Source: Longimicrobiales bacterium
GTDB taxonomy: Bacteria > Gemmatimonadota > Gemmatimonadetes > Longimicrobiales > Gaopeijiaceae
DNA length: 8,897 nt
Assembly (NCBI GenBank): GCA_022428035.1
Contig: JAKMDG010000480.1
Coordinates: 1 to 8,897, forward strand
Direction of reading: 5' to 3'
Shown here piece after piece: positions 1-5,894 of the stretch; positions within the stretch are counted from its first letter, which is position 1; each line of letters starts with the position of its first letter. A program made the position numbers and the translations under genes. Below the pieces are notes generated by a model. It worked only from the letters and a program-made list of their open reading frames with translations, ran no database searches and was not told the origin of the DNA.

Positions 1-439
1 CCACCGGACCACCACCTCCCGGAATCACTTCGCCCCCCGTGTCTCCGCCGAGCTGTGACAGGATGATCGCCGTACTGGCTGCAAGCGCTGCTCCGAGGGC
101 CAGACCCGTTCGGCCTTTGGACAGCTGTTTGCGCTCCACATCCAGAAAGGCGGTCGTGGGGATCTCCACGCGCTGGCTTAGCGTCTGGAGTCGCATGCCC
201 TGAAAACCCGAGGCCACCGGTATGTCGATATACACGGACGATCCAGTGCCTTCCACGTACGTACCCTCCACGAGACGGGTGTCGACACCCAGAATGGTAC
301 TCAGGGAGTCGGAAAATGCCCCTGTGACGCGTGCCCGCATGCCTTCGCCAGGAGTCAAATCGGCGACGGACGCCGGCTGGAACGTATGGCACCCCGAAAC
401 ACACATGGTCGCGGCAATCACCAGCAGACTTCTTCGCAT
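1..439 (-). CDS. Partial lipoprotein of unknown function (N-terminal 146 residues)
   Basis: I do not recognise the family. Read on the minus strand from the ATG at 439, the frame stays open for 146 codons and leaves the window at its left edge, so the C-terminus is missing. A basic start (MRRS) is followed by a short hydrophobic stretch and a lipobox VSGC with the lipidated cysteine at C17, so the protein should be exported and lipid-anchored. Residues about 30-110 look like a soluble, strand-rich domain (for example VYIDIPV at 69-75). Residues about 111-130 are small and hydrophobic (GLALGAALAASTAIILSQL), followed by a glycine-rich tail (EVIPGGGGP); this may be a second membrane-associated or glycine-zipper-like segment. 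An AAGGGA ribosome-binding site lies 5 nt upstream of the ATG. The gene is divergent from the cytochrome/copper protein at 565. The lipoprotein call is fairly secure; the role is unknown. Confidence 0.72.
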   Translation of the reverse strand, partial: MRRSLLVIAATMCVSGCHTFQPASVADLTPGEGMRARVTGAFSDSLSTILGVDTRLVEGTYVEGTGSSVYIDIPVASGFQGMRLQTLSQRVEIPTTAFLDVERKQLSKGRTGLALGAALAASTAIILSQLGGDTGGEVIPGGGGPV

Positions 440-564
440 CGAGATCCCTTCGTTCCGTGTCTTCTGACGGCTCACGCGACTGATGCCGCGTATATCATTT
501 ATAATGAACGAAGGTAGGAGAATGTGACGGAGGCGGGGAGATCAGCTTCGCGCAGGGAAGGAAC
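440..564. promoter_or_regulatory. Divergent intergenic region with AT-rich -10-like core
   Basis: This 125-bp gap separates the lipoprotein gene (minus) and the copper monooxygenase gene (plus). An AT-rich island at 491-508 contains TATAAT at 500-505 on the plus strand, about 60 bp before the ATG at 565. Read on the minus strand, the same island gives TATAAA- and GATATA-like hexamers about 55-60 bp before the ATG at 439. A 13-bp dyad, TCATT-TAT-AATGA (495-507), overlaps the plus-strand TATAAT and could be an operator shared by both genes. No convincing -35 hexamer stands at the right spacing. AGGGAAGGA at 554-562 is the ribosome-binding site for the plus-strand gene. The promoter call is inference from base composition and position. 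Confidence 0.45.
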
Positions 565-2304
565 ATGACGGGCCCGAATCACAGACAAGAGCCATCGGGG
601 CGGCGATTCACCACCCTGCTTGTCGCGCTCGTCGGACTCGCTGCGCTTGGTGTCGCGCTCGTCGGAGCCCGCGGTCTTCCCGACGCCGGTCAGACGGTGC
701 CCGATGAGGTGACGTGGGCGACGGACATCGCTCCGGTCATCGCGAGGGAGTGCCTTGATTGCCACGGCGAGGATCCCTCGGCCCCGTTCACTCTGCTTAC
801 CTACGAGGATGCTGTCGAGCGGGCGGAAAGGATCGTTCGTGCGACATCTGCGCGTCGCATGCCACCGTGGCTGCCGGAGGGTGAGCACGGGACATTCGCC
901 GGCGAACGTATGTTGACCGTCAGGGAAGTCGAGCTATTCCGGGTCTGGGTGGAGGACGGAGCCCTGATGGGGGAGCCAGCCCCCGAGAAGCTGATCACCG
1001 ACGAACAGGATGTGTGGCGACCAGGTGAACCTGATCTGGTGGTCACGCTGCCTGCGTACCCGCTCGCCGCCGAAGGCTACGACGTCTATCGGAACTTGGT
1101 GGTGGAGATCCCTGTGGAAGAGACTCGATGGATCGAGTACGTCGAACTTCGCCCCGGGGATCGTACGACGGTGCACCACGCCCGAATGATGGTCGACGAG
1201 ACCGAGTCGTCCCGGCAGCTCGATCTCCAGGATCCGGGGCCGGGTTTCGACGGTATGGAACTCACGAGCAACGCGTCGAATCCCGACGGACATTTCATTG
1301 GCTGGACACCAGGAAAGACGCGGCTACCGCCTCTGGATGGCATGGCGTGGCGTCTGGAGCCGGGGACCGATCTGGTGGTTCAACTCCACCTGCGTACCTC
1401 GGGTGAGCCTCAGGACGTCACGGCGCAGGTCGAGTTCCACTTCGCGGACGACCCGCCGACCCGCCACCCCGCGATCCTCGTCGTCAGCTCACTCCAGATC
1501 GACATTGCAGCGGGTGCCACGGAGCACGTGGTGTCGAACAGCTTTACGCTGCCGGTGGATGTAGACCTGCTCAGCATCTACCCGCACGCCCACTATCTCG
1601 GGAAGGATCTGCGTGCGACGGCTCTGTTGCCGAACGGTCGGGAGGTTTCTTTGATCCATATCCCCGACTGGGACTTCAACTGGCAGGACGACTACCGCTT
1701 CGCAGAGCCGATCTCGTTGCCGGCGGGCACGACCATTCTGAAAGAGTTCTCATTCGATAATTCGGCGGAGAATCCGCATCAGCCTGTCGATCTGCCCAAG
1801 CGCGTCATGTACGGGTCGAACTCGGACGACGAGATGGCCGACCTGATTCTCCAGGTTCTGCCGAAGAATGAGTCGGACCGGGCTGAACTCATTCAGGCTC
1901 AAGCGTGGCAGCACGAGGCCGAGGACATGGCGTACATGGCCGAGCTCGAGTTCGGCCAGGGCGCCGCGGCGTTCGAGACGGGCGATCTCGACGTGGCCAC
2001 ACGTCACTTTCAGGAATCACTCCAGTACCGTGCCGACCACATCGGGTCTCTCGTTGGCCTGGCCGAGATCTTTGTCCAGAGGTCCGATGCCCAGTCCGCA
2101 CTGATTATAGCACGGCAAGGGGTTCTGATGTCGAATCGTCAGGACGCTCGCGCGCTTGCGGCGCTCGCGATGGCGCAGGCGCTCGGGGGGGCTACTGACC
2201 AGGCCGGGGCCACAGCGAACGAGGCGATCGCTCGGGCGCGCACCGTCGGTGACCTCGAGCTGATCGAAGCGGTCGAGCTACGGGTGGCGGGGCTGGTCCG
2301 CTAG
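565..2304 (+). CDS. Cytochrome c / PHM-like type II copper monooxygenase / TPR fusion protein
   Basis: A 579-residue membrane-anchored periplasmic protein with three parts. After a basic N-terminus, residues about 17-36 form a hydrophobic signal anchor. Residues about 48-135 resemble a one-haem cytochrome c domain: CLDCH at 63-67, with M99 in RRMPPW a candidate distal ligand. Residues about 150-435 match the core of copper type II ascorbate-dependent monooxygenases (peptidylglycine alpha-hydroxylating monooxygenase, PHM, and dopamine beta-monooxygenase). All ligands known from PHM can be placed: H204-H205 (TVHHARMM) and H275 (VVQLHLR) for CuH; H341 and H343 (YPHAHYLGKDL) and M424 (DDEMADLIL) for CuM. 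Residues about 455-575 form about three TPR-like helical pairs. The only cysteines are the two of the haem motif, so the disulfides of animal PHM are absent. The haem could feed electrons to copper in place of ascorbate (inference); the substrate is unknown. The ATG at 565 has a good ribosome-binding site and directly precedes the anchor. Confidence 0.88.
   Translation: MTGPNHRQEPSGRRFTTLLVALVGLAALGVALVGARGLPDAGQTVPDEVTWATDIAPVIARECLDCHGEDPSAPFTLLTYEDAVERAERIVRATSARRMPPWLPEGEHGTFAGERMLTVREVELFRVWVEDGALMGEPAPEKLITDEQDVWRPGEPDLVVTLPAYPLAAEGYDVYRNLVVEIPVEETRWIEYVELRPGDRTTVHHARMMVDETESSRQLDLQDPGPGFDGMELTSNASNPDGHFIGWTPGKTRLPPLDGMAWRLEPGTDLVVQLHLRTSGEPQDVTAQVEFHFADDPPTRHPAILVVSSLQIDIAAGATEHVVSNSFTLPVDVDLLSIYPHAHYLGKDLRATALLPNGREVSLIHIPDWDFNWQDDYRFAEPISLPAGTTILKEFSFDNSAENPHQPVDLPKRVMYGSNSDDEMADLILQVLPKNESDRAELIQAQAWQHEAEDMAYMAELEFGQGAAAFETGDLDVATRHFQESLQYRADHIGSLVGLAEIFVQRSDAQSALIIARQGVLMSNRQDARALAALAMAQALGGATDQAGATANEAIARARTVGDLELIEAVELRVAGLVR
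621..666 (+). repeat. 16-bp direct repeat, 30-bp period, in the membrane-anchor coding region
   Basis: The 16 bases TGTCGCGCTCGTCGGA occur at 621-636 and again at 651-666, exactly ten codons apart. They encode VALVG twice within the hydrophobic anchor of the copper protein (VALVG-LAALG-VALVG). The identity at DNA level, including third codon positions, suggests a short in-frame duplication by slippage, though similar codon choice in a GC-rich genome could contribute. Confidence 0.7.
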
Positions 2305-2342
2305 CCAAGCCCGGCTCCACTCGCTTCGAGCAGCGGGGGCGC

Positions 2343-3686
2343 CTACCTCCCCGGGCCGACCTCGCGGATGTCGCTGCGGGCCCGCGGCGGGCGAACGTAC
2401 GCGGATATCACGCTTTCATGGCCGTCTGGTCCGACGGCCGCGACTCCGAACACATAATCGTCGATCGACATATTCTCGAGGACCAGGCCATCCACGTTCC
2501 CCACGAGGACTTCATGCTGCCAATCCGGCGTCCAGGCTTCCCGCCAGACCACACGGTACGAGGTCGCCCCGGGTGAGCGCTGCCAGCTCATGTCGGCATG
2601 GTACCCTGTCTCGCCACGGCTGAGCATCGGGCCTCGCGGGCCGTCAACGTTCGGCGCAGCGGGGGCGACCGCGATGGTGGCGACACCGGCCGCGTTCACG
2701 CGTGTGTTCCTGGCCAGATAATCGAAGTCGACGCCGCCGAGGGTGTCGGCGGCCGTGTGCTGCCGGGAGTAGTTCTCACGTGACTCGCTGAATCGCACCC
2801 CGGGAAAGCCTCTTCGGTTGAAGGCCGTGTGGTCACCGCCGCGACCGAAGCGGTCCTCGCGTGCGATGAGTCGAATCTCGTGCCCCGGCATATATGCAGT
2901 ACCCTGCCGACGGATGAAACGCGCGAGCTGACGAGAGGGGGAATCCATCGGGTCCTCACTGAAGACTCGAAGGGTCCGACTGTCGAGGATGCCGTTGCCG
3001 CCCAGCGAGTTGCCGATGATGTCGTTATTGAACATCGCGTCGATCACCCAGCCTTCGCGCTCAGCCTTCGCCGCCATCAGGCTCGCCCCAACGAGCCCTT
3101 CCTCCTCAGCCACGAAGGCAACGAAGACCAGAGTGGCGTCGAACTCGATGCCGCTCTGCGACAGGACGCGTGCGACCTCCATCGTGAGAACCGTGCCGCT
3201 ACCGTCATCGTTCGCTCCGGGCGCCGGATTGTCGAAGCGCGACCAGTCAAATCCACCACCGCTGCCACCCGCGGCCGGATCACTCGCTTCTACGCGTGCT
3301 ACGGTGTCGTAGTGGCCGCTCACGAAGACACGGCGCTCACTCCGGCCAGGCAGCGTCGCGACCACGTTGCAGAGCTCCGCCTGTTCCGGGATCCTGCCCT
3401 GGGGCTCGACGTCGTAACAGTCAAAGCGGACCTGCAGGCGCTCACTGAAGCCCTGCATCGTCTCGAGAATGTATTGCCGGGCCGGGAGCACGCCGAAGTC
3501 TGGCCGGTCGGAGAACGAGAGGGAATGGCGGGTCTCGTAGCCGGTGAGCGTCGACAGATACTCGTGCAGGCGATCCGGGGAGACGTCCTGCAGAATCTCC
3601 TCGATGCGCGGATCGACGATTTGTCCGGCTACGGGAGTGGTGACGAACGCAGCGGCGCAGAGTGCGGTGAACAGGAGTGTGCGCAT
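2343..3686 (-). CDS. Secreted M28-family zinc aminopeptidase with C-terminal FnIII-like domain
   Basis: A 447-residue secreted metallopeptidase of the M28 (aminopeptidase Y / Streptomyces griseus aminopeptidase) type. Residues 1-20 are a signal peptide (MRTLLFTALC..., cleavage probably near PVA-GQ). The full M28 set of two-zinc ligands and catalytic acid is visible: H125 in SGHYDT, D160 in GANDDGSG, E194-E195 in VAEEEGLVGA, D222 in NNDIIGN and H310 in YSRQHTAADT. Residues about 345-433 look like a fibronectin type III-like beta-sandwich (SWQRSPGATSYRVVWREA...), a common appendage of secreted peptidases. The likely role is removal of N-terminal residues from peptides outside the cytoplasm; substrate preference cannot be read. 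The frame stays open upstream to 3923, but that stretch lies inside the CGNR gene and reads as non-homologous proline/arginine-rich sequence, so I start at the ATG at 3686 just before the signal peptide. No strong ribosome-binding site precedes it. It lies 92 bp downstream of the regulator gene on the same strand. Confidence 0.9.
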   Translation of the reverse strand: MRTLLFTALCAAAFVTTPVAGQIVDPRIEEILQDVSPDRLHEYLSTLTGYETRHSLSFSDRPDFGVLPARQYILETMQGFSERLQVRFDCYDVEPQGRIPEQAELCNVVATLPGRSERRVFVSGHYDTVARVEASDPAAGGSGGGFDWSRFDNPAPGANDDGSGTVLTMEVARVLSQSGIEFDATLVFVAFVAEEEGLVGASLMAAKAEREGWVIDAMFNNDIIGNSLGGNGILDSRTLRVFSEDPMDSPSRQLARFIRRQGTAYMPGHEIRLIAREDRFGRGGDHTAFNRRGFPGVRFSESRENYSRQHTAADTLGGVDFDYLARNTRVNAAGVATIAVAPAAPNVDGPRGPMLSRGETGYHADMSWQRSPGATSYRVVWREAWTPDWQHEVLVGNVDGLVLENMSIDDYVFGVAAVGPDGHESVISAYVRPPRARSDIREVGPGR

Positions 3687-3778
3687 GAGGCGTGGCAGTG
3701 CTTTGGGTGGCGGAGGAAACGGCAAGATGTCGGGACGCGGCCGAGCTGAGCAAGCTTCGGTCGGGAGGCCGTCGAGCG

Positions 3779-4393
3779 TCAGGCCGCGCCGCCCTGACGT
3801 TCGTGTCGGGCACGATATCGAGTTGCCTTTGCGCGGTTCCCACAGGTTGTCATGGAGCACCAAGCACGCCGCCCCCCCTTGCTCGTGTCTACAAACCACC
3901 GCAAGCATGCATCGGCTCGGCATCGCCTCAGTCGGGCCGGGTCCGCGGACGCGACCAGTCGGATGGCGTCGTCGACAATCGGCGCGAGTGCGGCCGCTGG
4001 GTGGACCGCTTCATAGCGGGTGGTGATGGCGACGGTGCCGTGGGCTCCGACTTCGAGGTCCCGCGACGTGCGTGCCCAGCCGATGGCGCGTTGGAGTGCG
4101 TGGACCGTCGCTTGATCAACAGAGCTTCGGGCAGCGCGGGCCTCGAGAAGCCGGTCCATGGCCATGCGAAGGTGTACGGCCTCCACATGGAGGGTTCTCC
4201 GGTCCGGCAATCCTTCCGGGCGTAGGTCTCGCCAGCCCGGAGGCGTGGCGCGCTCCATCCAGGCGAAGAACTGGGTCGCAGTCTCGAGTGCGTCCACCGT
4301 TCCAGAGCGAGTGAGGACCGTCGTATTCACGAAGTCCAGCGCGATCCAGTCGAAACGCTCCCGAAGAACGACCTGGGGAAAATTGCCTGTCAT
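3779..4393 (-). CDS. ABATE-domain transcriptional regulator with CGNR zinc finger
   Basis: A 204-residue cytoplasmic protein of the ABATE (DUF1470) plus CGNR zinc-finger architecture, a family thought to be stress-related transcription regulators. The N-terminal domain begins with the typical strand FDWIALDFVNT (14-24), followed by helices to about residue 150. The C-terminal finger has four cysteines, C158, C163, C179 and C184, the last in the signature CGNR (184-187), followed by a basic tail (RAKATRYRARHER) suited to DNA contact. The length is usual for the family. The ATG at 4393 is immediately before the conserved start of the domain; there is no clear ribosome-binding site, and upstream lies an AT-rich palindrome. 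It is divergent from an exported hydrolase and upstream of the M28 peptidase on its own strand, so either may be a target. The family call is strong; the ligand and regulon are unknown. Confidence 0.9.
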   Translation of the reverse strand: MTGNFPQVVLRERFDWIALDFVNTTVLTRSGTVDALETATQFFAWMERATPPGWRDLRPEGLPDRRTLHVEAVHLRMAMDRLLEARAARSSVDQATVHALQRAIGWARTSRDLEVGAHGTVAITTRYEAVHPAAALAPIVDDAIRLVASADPARLRRCRADACLRWFVDTSKGGRRAWCSMTTCGNRAKATRYRARHERQGGAA

Positions 4394-4494
4394 AGTTCAA
4401 GATACAAGTTATTATATATATTAACCAATAAATAAGTTTTATACGGTCTCAGGTCCGGTCTCGCCCGTTCCCAGCTGACATTCCATCATTTGAC
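4394..4494. promoter_or_regulatory. Divergent promoter region with 18-bp palindrome and CGGTCTC direct repeat
   Basis: This 101-bp gap lies between the CGNR regulator (minus) and the alpha/beta hydrolase (plus). Bases 4401-4443 are sharply AT-rich against a GC-rich background. Within them, GTTATTATATATATTAAC (4408-4425) is an inverted repeat in which eight of the nine base pairs match. It includes TATAAT on the minus strand (4416 to 4411), 17 nt before the regulator's ATG. Two copies of CGGTCTC stand 12 bp apart at 4444-4450 and 4456-4462, on the hydrolase side. Neither flanking gene has an obvious ribosome-binding site. The palindrome is a candidate operator, perhaps for autoregulation by the CGNR protein; that is inference. 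Confidence 0.5.
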
Positions 4495-5439
4495 ATGACT
4501 CCGTTACGTCTGCTCGCCACAATGATGTTCGCGACGGCCGCGTGCGCGGATGTTGTACCCCACGAAGCGTCGGTCCCGTCTGCTTCGGCAACGCTCGAAC
4601 GCCATCAGGTCATGTCGGATGGGCATCCACTCGCCGTCTGGTCCAAGGTTGGTCCCGAACCCGGTGCAGTCCTTCTTCTGGTTCACGGCCGTACCTGGAG
4701 TGCGGTGCCGAACTTCGACCTGCAAGTGCCGGGTGAAGAGCTCTCCCTCATGGATGGCCTGGTCGCGCAGGGGATCGCTGGCTTTGGTATCGATCTGCGC
4801 GGATACGGGGAGACCCCGCGGGACCCAAGTGGTTGGAATACCCCCGTGCGAGCGGCCGAGGACCTCGCTGAAACGCTGCGATGGCTCAGGGCCCGATACC
4901 CGGGGCTGCCGGTTCACCTGTTCGGCTGGTCGCAGGGCTCACGCGTATCGCAGCTGGCGGCCCAGCGCTTCCCTGAACTCGTCGACCGGCTCGTCCTGTT
5001 CGGTTATCCGCATCGGCCGGGGGATCGTCCGGTGCAGGTGCCGCAGGGCGATCCTCCGATGAACCAGACCACAGCCCAGGCGGCGGCGAGCGATTTCATT
5101 ACCCCCGGCTCGATCAGCCAGCGGGCCATCGACACCTATGTCTCAGCGGCGCTTGTGGCTGACCCGGTTCGCGCTGACTGGACGGCGTCACACGAGTGGA
5201 ACGAACTCGATCCTGCGGCCGTGACCGTGCCAACCCTCCTTATGCAGGGAGAGCACGATCCACTCAGTCCCTCAGAATTCCAGGCGTGGCTCTTCGACGG
5301 GCTGAGCACCTCGGACAAGACGTGGGCGGTCATCCCGGGCGGTGATCATGCCGCATTCCTCGAGGCGCCGAGACCGTACTTCCTGGCGGTACTCGGAGGA
5401 TTCCTTTCTAAGGACCGGGTATCTCAGGGATCCCAGTGA
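4495..5439 (+). CDS. Exported alpha/beta-hydrolase fold enzyme
   Basis: A 314-residue alpha/beta hydrolase. The N-terminus (MTPLRLLATMMFATAACA) is a signal peptide; C17 sits in a poor lipobox (TAAC), so it could be a lipoprotein but simple export is as likely. The fold's landmarks are in order: strand VLLLVHG with oxyanion-region HG at 64-65, GIDLRGYGET at 98-107, nucleophile elbow GWSQGS with S146, acid D255 in GEHDPLSPSE, and H285 in PGGDHAAFLE near the C-terminus. The triad S146-D255-H285 is therefore complete. Residues about 172-235 form the cap. Esterase, lipase or peptidase activity would all fit; the substrate cannot be read. It is divergent from the CGNR regulator and convergent with the ATL gene, whose stop codon lies 3 bp beyond its own. 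I see no good ribosome-binding site before the ATG at 4495; it is chosen because it begins the signal peptide. Confidence 0.87.
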   Translation: MTPLRLLATMMFATAACADVVPHEASVPSASATLERHQVMSDGHPLAVWSKVGPEPGAVLLLVHGRTWSAVPNFDLQVPGEELSLMDGLVAQGIAGFGIDLRGYGETPRDPSGWNTPVRAAEDLAETLRWLRARYPGLPVHLFGWSQGSRVSQLAAQRFPELVDRLVLFGYPHRPGDRPVQVPQGDPPMNQTTAQAAASDFITPGSISQRAIDTYVSAALVADPVRADWTASHEWNELDPAAVTVPTLLMQGEHDPLSPSEFQAWLFDGLSTSDKTWAVIPGGDHAAFLEAPRPYFLAVLGGFLSKDRVSQGSQ

Positions 5440-5444
5440 TCCTT
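5426..5444. terminator. Small hairpin across the convergent hydrolase/ATL stop codons
   Basis: AGGGATC (5426-5432) pairs with GATCCTT (5438-5444), seven pairs including one G-T, around a 5-nt loop. The stem covers the hydrolase stop (5437-5439) and part of the ATL stop (5443-5445). It is the only structure available to end both convergent transcripts, but it has no T-tract on either strand, so a terminator role is uncertain. Confidence 0.3.
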
Positions 5445-5763
5445 ATCGGGCCCGCGGTTCTGGCCAGCCGACGGACGACAGATCGACCCGACCTCGCTGA
5501 TCGAACGCTACCCCCTCGTCCTCGAGCAGGACGCGCTGGATCCGCTCGAACGAGTGGCCACCACGCCGAGTGCTGACCTCGCCGCGCGCGTTCACGACGC
5601 GATGCCACGGCACGTCGTGCTCGTCTGGCAGCGCCGCGAGGGCGTAGCCGACCTGACGGGCGTGACCCGGAAGTCCGGCAAGATGGGCGATCGCCCCGTA
5701 GGAGGAGACCCTACCCTCGGGGATCGACCGAACCACCTCGTAGAAGCGTTCGTAGCTGGACAT
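5443..5763 (-). CDS. atl: Alkyltransferase-like (ATL) DNA base-flipping protein, MGMT family
   Basis: A 106-residue single-domain protein of the O6-alkylguanine-DNA alkyltransferase fold. The usual active-site PCHR is PWHR here (P52-W53-H54-R55, in VPWHRVVNARGEVS), so the methyl-accepting cysteine is a tryptophan, the hallmark of alkyltransferase-like proteins. These bind O6-alkylguanine, flip it out and hand the lesion to nucleotide excision repair without repairing it themselves. The conserved tyrosine of the recognition helix (Y22, in VSSYGAIA) and the arginine finger (R36, in ARQVG) are both present. The frame is open upstream to 5982, but that extension is low-complexity and overlaps tyrS, so I take the ATG at 5763, where family similarity begins; AGGA lies 7 nt upstream. 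The protein contains no cysteine at all, which rules out transferase activity. The gene is divergent from tyrS, with a 24-bp palindrome just before its start. Confidence 0.93.
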   Translation of the reverse strand: MSSYERFYEVVRSIPEGRVSSYGAIAHLAGLPGHARQVGYALAALPDEHDVPWHRVVNARGEVSTRRGGHSFERIQRVLLEDEGVAFDQRGRVDLSSVGWPEPRAR

Positions 5764-5773
5764 GCGCACATCC

Positions 5774-5797
5774 TGCCCTCGGTCCGGACCGAGGGCA
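5774..5797. promoter_or_regulatory. Perfect 24-bp palindrome upstream of the ATL gene
   Basis: TGCCCTCGGTCC (5774-5785) is followed without a gap by its exact reverse complement (5786-5797). It ends 10 bp before the ATL start codon. On the minus strand, TTGCCC at its upstream edge and CAGGAT at its downstream edge are 17 bp apart. They form a weak -35/-10 pair, with the palindrome filling the spacer, a usual place for an operator. As RNA it would instead fold into a GC-rich hairpin hiding the GAGGG and touching the AGGA ribosome-binding site. The palindrome is certain; its function is inferred. Confidence 0.6.
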
Positions 5798-5823
5798 AAT
5801 TCCCCTTCGGATCCCCGTCGCTG

Positions 5824-5837
5824 CTGCGCAGGCGCAG
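5824..5837. promoter_or_regulatory. 14-bp dyad CTGCGC-AG-GCGCAG in the ATL/tyrS gap
   Basis: Perfect 6-bp arms (5824-5829 and 5832-5837) flank a 2-bp centre, 26 bp from the end of the larger palindrome. It lies in the divergent region and may be a second protein-binding site. In such GC-rich DNA a 6-bp dyad can easily arise by chance. Confidence 0.25.
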
Positions 5838-5859
5838 GGGCCGCCAACGTGGGTGTGCC

Positions 5860-5887
5860 TTGACCTCCCCGGTCGGCCAGGTACCGT
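5860..5887 (+). promoter_or_regulatory. Candidate tyrS promoter (TTGACC-16 bp-TACCGT)
   Basis: TTGACC (5860-5865) matches the -35 consensus at five of six positions. TACCGT (5882-5887) keeps the key T, A and final T of a -10 box, with 16 bp between. Transcription from it would begin about 7 nt further on, at or within a base or two of the tyrS ATG at 5895, so the message would be nearly leaderless. This agrees with the lack of a well-placed ribosome-binding site before tyrS. The only AGG is 13 nt away. Confidence 0.4.
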
Positions 5888-5894
5888 TCCCCGC

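Noticed and set aside
2310..2337. Possible terminator between the copper protein and the M28 peptidase (CTCG-CTT-CGAG core)
   Set aside because: The core stem is only 4 bp, with internal loops further out and no T-tract on either strand; too weak to list.
2829..3749. Long open frame on the plus strand opposite the M28 gene (306 codons)
   Set aside because: It is the complement of a clearly coding M28 gene; long antisense frames are expected in GC-rich DNA and it resembles no family.
3687..3923. 79-codon N-terminal extension of the M28 peptidase frame
   Set aside because: It overlaps the 3' end of the CGNR gene, reads as arginine/proline-rich sequence with no family likeness, and would bury the signal peptide.
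5853..5894. 14-codon N-terminal extension of tyrS
   Set aside because: It lies over the candidate promoter and is not like known TyrRS N-termini.
5764..5894. T-box leader or similar riboswitch before tyrS
   Set aside because: The gap is only 131 bp, has no specifier-loop or antiterminator pattern, and the likely promoter leaves almost no leader.
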